This document shows, one piece after another, positions 7,507-10,716 of a DNA stretch of 10,716 bases. Source of the DNA: Gammaproteobacteria bacterium (GTDB lineage Bacteria; Pseudomonadota; Gammaproteobacteria; Pseudomonadales; Azotimanducaceae). The notes below the pieces were generated by a model. The model had not been told where the DNA came from. It made no database searches and was given only the letters and a program-made list of their open reading frames with translations. The position numbers and the translations under genes were made by a program. The stretch covers positions 1-10,716 of the forward strand of contig JAUIKX010000107.1 in assembly GCA_030430515.1 (NCBI GenBank), written 5' to 3'. How positions within the stretch are numbered: the first letter of the stretch is position 1; the number at the start of each line of letters is the position of its first letter.

Positions 7507-8972
7507 CTACCCACCTCCCAGGCACGGCCATCGCGGTCGAGCAGGGACGAAGCGGCGTGTGGTCCCCAGGCGCCGGCGACATACGTCTCAACGTTCTGTC
7601 TTGCTTCCTTCCAGCCGGCGATGATGCCGTCGGTGAAACGCCAGGCCGTTTCGATCTCGTCGCGGCGCATGAACAGCGCCGGATTGCCACGAATGGTTTC
7701 GATGAGCAGCCGTTCGTACGCATCGGGATATCGCACGCCGAATGTCTCTTCGAAGCTCAGATTCAGAGATACCGGCAGCAGACTGAAGCCGCCGGGTCCT
7801 GGCTCCTTGGCCATGATGCGCAGCTTCACGCCTTCATCGGGCTGCAGCATGATGGACAGACGGTTGGGCAGCGTGTCGTAGTGGGCATCGTCGAACACCA
7901 TATGTGGCACGGGTTTGAACTGAATCGAGATCTCCGAGTGTTTGGCGGGCATGCGCTTGCCTGTGCGCAGATAGAACGGCACGCCGGACCAGCGCCAGTT
8001 CTCCACATCCACCTTCAGGGCAACGAACGTTTCGGTATCGGATTCACCGCCAAGCTCTTCGATGTAGCCGGGAACCGCCACGCCGCCGATCGCGCCGGCG
8101 CGGTACTGCGCGCGCACGGTGCGGTGTTTGACGTTCTCGGCGGTGATCGGGCGAAGGGCGCGCAGTACCTTGAGCTTTTCATCCCGTACGGCATCGTCAT
8201 CGAGGCTGGCCGGTGCTTCCATGGCGACGAGGCACAGAAGCTGCATCAGGTGGTTCTGCACCATGTCGCGAAGCGCGCCGATGTCATCGTAGAAGTCGAC
8301 GCGGTTACCCACACCAAGCTCCTCCGCAACAGTAATCTGCACGTGATCGATGACCTCACGCCGCCACAGCGGCTCGAACAGAGAGTTGGCAAAGCGCAGG
8401 GCGAGCAGGTTCTGTACGGTCTCTTTGCCCAGATAGTGATCGATGCGGAAAATCTGATTTTCCGCGAAGCAGGCGCCGACTGCGTCATTGATGGCGCGTG
8501 CTGACTCGTAGTCTTCGCCCACCGGTTTTTCGAGCACGATGCGCATGTTGTCGGTCATCAGCCCGTTCGTTTGAAAACCCTGGGCAACAGGCCCGAAGAG
8601 CGTGGGCGGGGTGGCCAGATAGATGGCGCGAATCTTGTGTTCGTGCCCCTCGAGCAGCGTGCAGAGTGCGGCCCACGAGTCGGCGTTCAGCGCATCGAGG
8701 TCGATGTAATTCACCCGGGCTGAAAAGCGCTGCCAGGTCGTGGGATCGATCTCTTCCTTGCCGAGTGCGTTGTTGAGCGCTTCCTGGACGGTGCCCAGGT
8801 AGGTATCTCGGGACATTTCGCTCCGACCCGCGGCAATGATCCGGCTGGTGTCAGGAATCTGCCCGTCCTGATCCCGGTGGTACATCGCCGGCAGCAGTTT
8901 GCGCATGGCCAGATCGCCGCCACCACCGAAGATAATCAGGTCGAATGGATCGACTGGAATGAGCTGGGCCAT
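7503..8972 (-). CDS. zwf: Glucose-6-phosphate 1-dehydrogenase
   Basis: Oxidises glucose 6-phosphate to 6-phosphogluconolactone with NAD(P)+. The 489 residues fit the family (about 485-510). The N-terminal Rossmann motif is IIFGGGGDLAMRKL (13-26), with Gly where GASGDL is the common form. EKPVG lies at 148-152, the active-site signature RIDHYLGKE at 176-184, and the catalytic histidine is probably His241 in MVQNHLMQ. YLRTGKRM, in the C-terminal beta+alpha domain, is also typical. The ATG has GGAGAGG (just upstream, about 4 nt) as ribosome binding site. It is the first gene of a five-gene operon and overlaps pgl by 4 nt. Its promoter region holds HexR-like palindromes, so expression is probably raised when KDPG accumulates. 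Without enzyme data the NAD/NADP preference is open. Confidence 0.97.
   Translation of the reverse strand: MAQLIPVDPFDLIIFGGGGDLAMRKLLPAMYHRDQDGQIPDTSRIIAAGRSEMSRDTYLGTVQEALNNALGKEEIDPTTWQRFSARVNYIDLDALNADSWAALCTLLEGHEHKIRAIYLATPPTLFGPVAQGFQTNGLMTDNMRIVLEKPVGEDYESARAINDAVGACFAENQIFRIDHYLGKETVQNLLALRFANSLFEPLWRREVIDHVQITVAEELGVGNRVDFYDDIGALRDMVQNHLMQLLCLVAMEAPASLDDDAVRDEKLKVLRALRPITAENVKHRTVRAQYRAGAIGGVAVPGYIEELGGESDTETFVALKVDVENWRWSGVPFYLRTGKRMPAKHSEISIQFKPVPHMVFDDAHYDTLPNRLSIMLQPDEGVKLRIMAKEPGPGGFSLLPVSLNLSFEETFGVRYPDAYERLLIETIRGNPALFMRRDEIETAWRFTDGIIAGWKEARQNVETYVAGAWGPHAASSLLDRDGRAWEVGS
7513..7518 (-). promoter_or_regulatory. Strong ribosome binding site deciding the TTG start of pgl
   Basis: Minus-strand GGAGGT lies six bases before TTG (7504-7506). 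It falls within the last codons of zwf and explains why pgl starts at a rare codon that overlaps the zwf stop. Confidence 0.8.
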
Positions 8973-8994
8973 GGTCCTCTCCGGGTGACTGAAA

Positions 8995-9009
8995 TGTAGT
9001 ATAGCTACA
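8995..9009. promoter_or_regulatory. Putative HexR operator 1 (zwf-proximal)
   Basis: TGTAG-TATAG-CTACA is a perfect 5-bp inverted repeat with a 5-bp centre. It starts 23 bases upstream of the zwf ATG and covers a minus-strand -10-like TATACT (8998-9003). The HexR consensus known from Shewanella-type bacteria is TGTAAT-N3-ATTACA; this site keeps the outer TGTA/TACA and the 15-bp length but has G/C at the fifth position. Binding here would block zwf transcription. The assignment to HexR is inferred from position beside hexR. Confidence 0.6.
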
Positions 9010-9024
9010 ATAATCGGATATTAC

Positions 9025-9040
9025 TGTAGATTAGTCTATA
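9025..9040. promoter_or_regulatory. Degenerate third TGTAG element and hexR -10
   Basis: TGTAG at 9025-9029 is followed after six bases by CTATA (9036-9040), an imperfect mirror of the two flanking palindromes with one extra central base. A + strand -10-like TATACT at 9037-9042 overlaps its right arm, without a convincing -35. It may be a weak HexR site or only the hexR promoter. Confidence 0.3.
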
Positions 9041-9047
9041 CTAAAAC

Positions 9048-9062
9048 TGTAGTTTGGCTACT
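9048..9062. promoter_or_regulatory. Putative HexR operator 2 (hexR-proximal)
   Basis: TGTAG-TTTGG-CTACT is an inverted repeat (GTAG/CTAC perfect) identical to operator 1 at 12 of 15 positions. It ends 19 bases before the hexR ATG and just downstream of the TATACT at 9037-9042. Its centre is 53 bp from that of operator 1, close to five helical turns, so two HexR dimers could sit on the same face of the DNA. It suggests autoregulation of hexR-pyk. Confidence 0.5.
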
Positions 9063-9081
9063 TTCTGTCGGAAATTTGGAT

Positions 9082-9948
9082 ATGGACGTACTGAAACGCA
9101 TCGATGTGGAGTTCCTCCGCCTGAGTCCGGCGGAGCAGTGTGTGGCGCGCTGGGTGCGGTCTCACCCGAGGGAAACCATCGAGGCGCCGCTCGCCAGGCT
9201 TGCGGAACTTTGCGACGTGAGCGAACCGACGGTGATTCGTTTCTGTCGCAGCGTTGGGTGCACGGGATACAGGGCCTTGAAGGCTGGTCTTGCCAGTGTT
9301 GTTGAGCAGCCCAGAAGCTACCTGCACCAGGAAGTGGATGCATCGGATGCGACAGAACTCGCCGTGGGTAAAGTTTTGGACAATGCCATCCGCGGGCTGA
9401 TGGATGTACGTTCTAGCCTGAACCAGATGCCATTCGAGGATGCAGCGTCTGCGCTTGCTAACGCACGCCAGGTCGTTTTCGTAGGCGTAGGCGCATCCGG
9501 CCATGCGGCTGTTGACAGCGCGCATAAATTTTTCCGGCTGGGCGTGCCTTGTGCAACGGCAACGGATGCGCAGACCATCGCGCAGCACGCCGCCATTGCT
9601 ACGCCTGAAACTGTATTTGTTGTGTTGTCCCATACCGGCGTCTGGCCCGAGGTGCATGAGAATATGGCCCTTGCTCGGGACTCGGGTGCGACCGTCATCG
9701 CCGTAACGCTGCCCGGCTCTCCGCTCGCCCAGGTATGTACCTGGTTGTTTCCCTGTCATCCACCTGAAGACACGAACGTGCATACTCCAATGAGTTCACG
9801 ATTGGCGCAGTTGGCTGTGCTGGATGCCTTGCAGGTAGCAATGGCGCTGGCGCTGGGTGCCGACGCTACGTCAAGGTTGAGGCGCAGCAAGTCTGTACTG
9901 GCAGCGCGTCGTGACGGCATTTCCACTCATCAGGCAATGGAGCGCTGA
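9082..9948 (+). CDS. hexR: HexR-type RpiR/MurR-family transcriptional regulator
   Basis: A DNA-binding regulator of central sugar metabolism; relatives bind operators in the absence of KDPG and let go when it binds. From the ATG at 9082 it has 288 residues. The N-terminal RpiR helix-turn-helix (about 1-77) contains VSEPTVIRFCRS, with Arg53 and Arg56 matching the two recognition-helix arginines known in Pseudomonas HexR. The SIS sugar-phosphate domain runs from about 124 to 260. Its GVGASG (Ser139) and LSHTG (Ser183) correspond to the serines linked to KDPG binding in P. putida. The segment after LSHTG reads VWPE instead of the more usual RTRE. A TTG at 9076 is in frame, but GGAA at 9070-9073 is correctly spaced only for the ATG, so I chose the latter. 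It is divergent from zwf and lies 2 nt ahead of pyk. Confidence 0.93.
   Translation: MDVLKRIDVEFLRLSPAEQCVARWVRSHPRETIEAPLARLAELCDVSEPTVIRFCRSVGCTGYRALKAGLASVVEQPRSYLHQEVDASDATELAVGKVLDNAIRGLMDVRSSLNQMPFEDAASALANARQVVFVGVGASGHAAVDSAHKFFRLGVPCATATDAQTIAQHAAIATPETVFVVLSHTGVWPEVHENMALARDSGATVIAVTLPGSPLAQVCTWLFPCHPPEDTNVHTPMSSRLAQLAVLDALQVAMALALGADATSRLRRSKSVLAARRDGISTHQAMER
9939..9942 (+). promoter_or_regulatory. Ribosome binding site of pyk inside hexR
   Basis: GGAG lies eight bases before the pyk ATG, within the last hexR codons. It supports the ATG at 9951 and co-expression with hexR. Confidence 0.6.
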
Positions 9949-9950
9949 AA

Positions 9951-10716
9951 ATGAGACAGACCAAAATCGTCGCGACGCTGGGTCCGGCCACCGATTCGCA
10001 CGTAGAAGCGCTGGTGCGGGCTGGTGTTGATGTCTTCCGGCTGAACTTCTCTCACGGTAGCCATGATGAGCACGCTGGGCGCATGCAGAGTATCCGTGCG
10101 GCGGCAGAAACATGTGGTCGGTTCGTTGCAGTTCTGGCAGACCTGCAGGGGCCGAAGATCCGCATCGACGGCTTTGCCGGCACCGACGAGGTGATGCTGG
10201 TCAAGGGTGAACCGTTCGTCATCGATACGACGCTCGGCGAGCGGGATGGCGATGCAGGGCGGGTAGGCACGACCTACACGACGCTGCCCGATGAGGTAAA
10301 AGCGGGAGATGTACTGGTACTCGGCGACGGGCTCATTCAGCTCGGCGTGCAATCCGTATCTGCGACTGCTGTAGCGTGCGAGGTTGTCGTGGGCGGAGCG
10401 CTCGGTGCACGCAAGGGTATCAACAAGCGGGGCGGCGGGCTTTCCGCGCCGGCGTTGACGGACAAAGACGTTGAGGACCTGAGATTTGCCTGTGAGCAGG
10501 GAGCAGACTATCTGGCCGTATCCTTTCCCAGAAGTGCCGAGGACATGGCGCAGGCCCGCACACTGGTCGATGCGACCGGTGCGCAGTGCGGTCTGATTGC
10601 GAAGCTCGAACGTTCCGAAGCCATCGCTTCGGAAAAGGTGCTCGATGACATCATTCTGGCGTCTGATGCGGTCATGGTTGCCAGAGGCGATCTCGGTATT
10701 GAGATCGGCGACGCGC
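9951..10716 (+). CDS. pyk: Pyruvate kinase, PykA-like (3' end outside the window)
   Basis: Transfers phosphate from phosphoenolpyruvate to ADP, giving ATP and pyruvate. The first 255 residues are present; full-length enzymes have about 470-480. Motifs seen are TKIVATLGPAT (4-14), FRLNFSHG (29-36) with substrate/K+ site residues Arg30, Asn32 and Ser34, DLQGPKIR (64-71), the flexible B domain (about 70-165), KGINKRGGGLSAPALTDKD (155-173), DYLAVSFPR (186-194), the catalytic Lys218 and metal ligand Glu220 in AKLER, and ARGDLGIEIGD (244-254). The KGIN, LAVSFPR and DDIILASD wording is that of E. coli PykA rather than PykF. The reading frame starts 2 nt after hexR (TGAAAATG). The same hexR-pyk pairing occurs in Shewanella, where pykA belongs to the HexR regulon. 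The missing half cannot be judged. Confidence 0.96.
   Translation, partial: MRQTKIVATLGPATDSHVEALVRAGVDVFRLNFSHGSHDEHAGRMQSIRAAAETCGRFVAVLADLQGPKIRIDGFAGTDEVMLVKGEPFVIDTTLGERDGDAGRVGTTYTTLPDEVKAGDVLVLGDGLIQLGVQSVSATAVACEVVVGGALGARKGINKRGGGLSAPALTDKDVEDLRFACEQGADYLAVSFPRSAEDMAQARTLVDATGAQCGLIAKLERSEAIASEKVLDDIILASDAVMVARGDLGIEIGDA

Noticed and set aside
7557..8504. Open frame of 315 codons antisense to zwf
   Set aside because: Shadow frame, no ribosome site or domain; Zwf is complete on the other strand.
9076..9081. TTG at 9076 as an upstream start of hexR
   Set aside because: The GGAA ribosome site is too close to it and well placed for the ATG at 9082; the extra two residues are not needed by the family alignment.
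9058..9783. Open frame of 241 codons antisense to hexR
   Set aside because: No recognisable protein features; it covers the HTH and SIS domains of a clear HexR.
1..10716. CRISPR arrays, tRNA genes, insertion-sequence ends or transposase genes
   Set aside because: No regularly spaced repeats, cloverleaf-like stretches, transposase motifs or target duplications were seen on reading.

Overview
The window reads as a chromosomal segment of a gammaproteobacterium. The main evidence is the gene order pyk - hexR - (divergent) zwf - pgl - edd - eda, the HexR/Entner-Doudoroff (ED) layout known from Shewanella and partly from Pseudomonas. The TonB-dependent receptor at the left is of the large 'IVVTARKREESLQDAP' type, common in aquatic Gammaproteobacteria and Alphaproteobacteria. 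I cannot fix the genus; a marine or freshwater oligotroph-like lineage is an inference. I see no mobile elements, CRISPR arrays, tRNA or rRNA genes.

Layout, left to right. (1) 2-112 (+): the last 36 codons of a probable NTF2/SnoaL-like small protein, followed by a symmetric, probably bidirectional terminator (131-161). (2) 184-2583 (-): a complete TonB-dependent outer-membrane receptor. It is divergent from (3) 2680-3459 (+), a classical short-chain dehydrogenase/reductase. Their 96-bp shared promoter region carries two mirrored 10-bp boxes, each 9/10 identical to the palindrome TTGTATACAA and each covering a -10-like hexamer. This looks like a regulated divergent pair. (4) 3467-8972 (-): a tightly packed operon zwf-pgl-edd-eda-glk, with overlaps of 4 and 8 nt and gaps of 13 and 3 nt. 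The last gene, glk, converges on the dehydrogenase with only 7 nt between stop codons. (5) 8973-9081: the divergent control region with TGTAG-N5-CTACA palindromes, proposed HexR operators. (6) 9082-9948 (+) hexR, and 2 nt later (7) 9951-10716 (+) pyk, cut by the window end.

How it works together: Glk phosphorylates glucose. Zwf and Pgl oxidise glucose 6-phosphate to 6-phosphogluconate, Edd dehydrates this to KDPG, and Eda splits KDPG into pyruvate and glyceraldehyde 3-phosphate. Pyruvate kinase completes the lower branch. HexR is known in related bacteria to bind DNA until KDPG releases it, so the pathway intermediate would induce its own pathway. The receptor, the dehydrogenase and the NTF2-like tail resemble parts of a catabolic uptake locus, but the substrate cannot be read from the sequence. 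I found no clearly undescribed system. The most interesting signals are the variant HexR-like operators, the double operator between receptor and dehydrogenase, and an unusually short Pgl.
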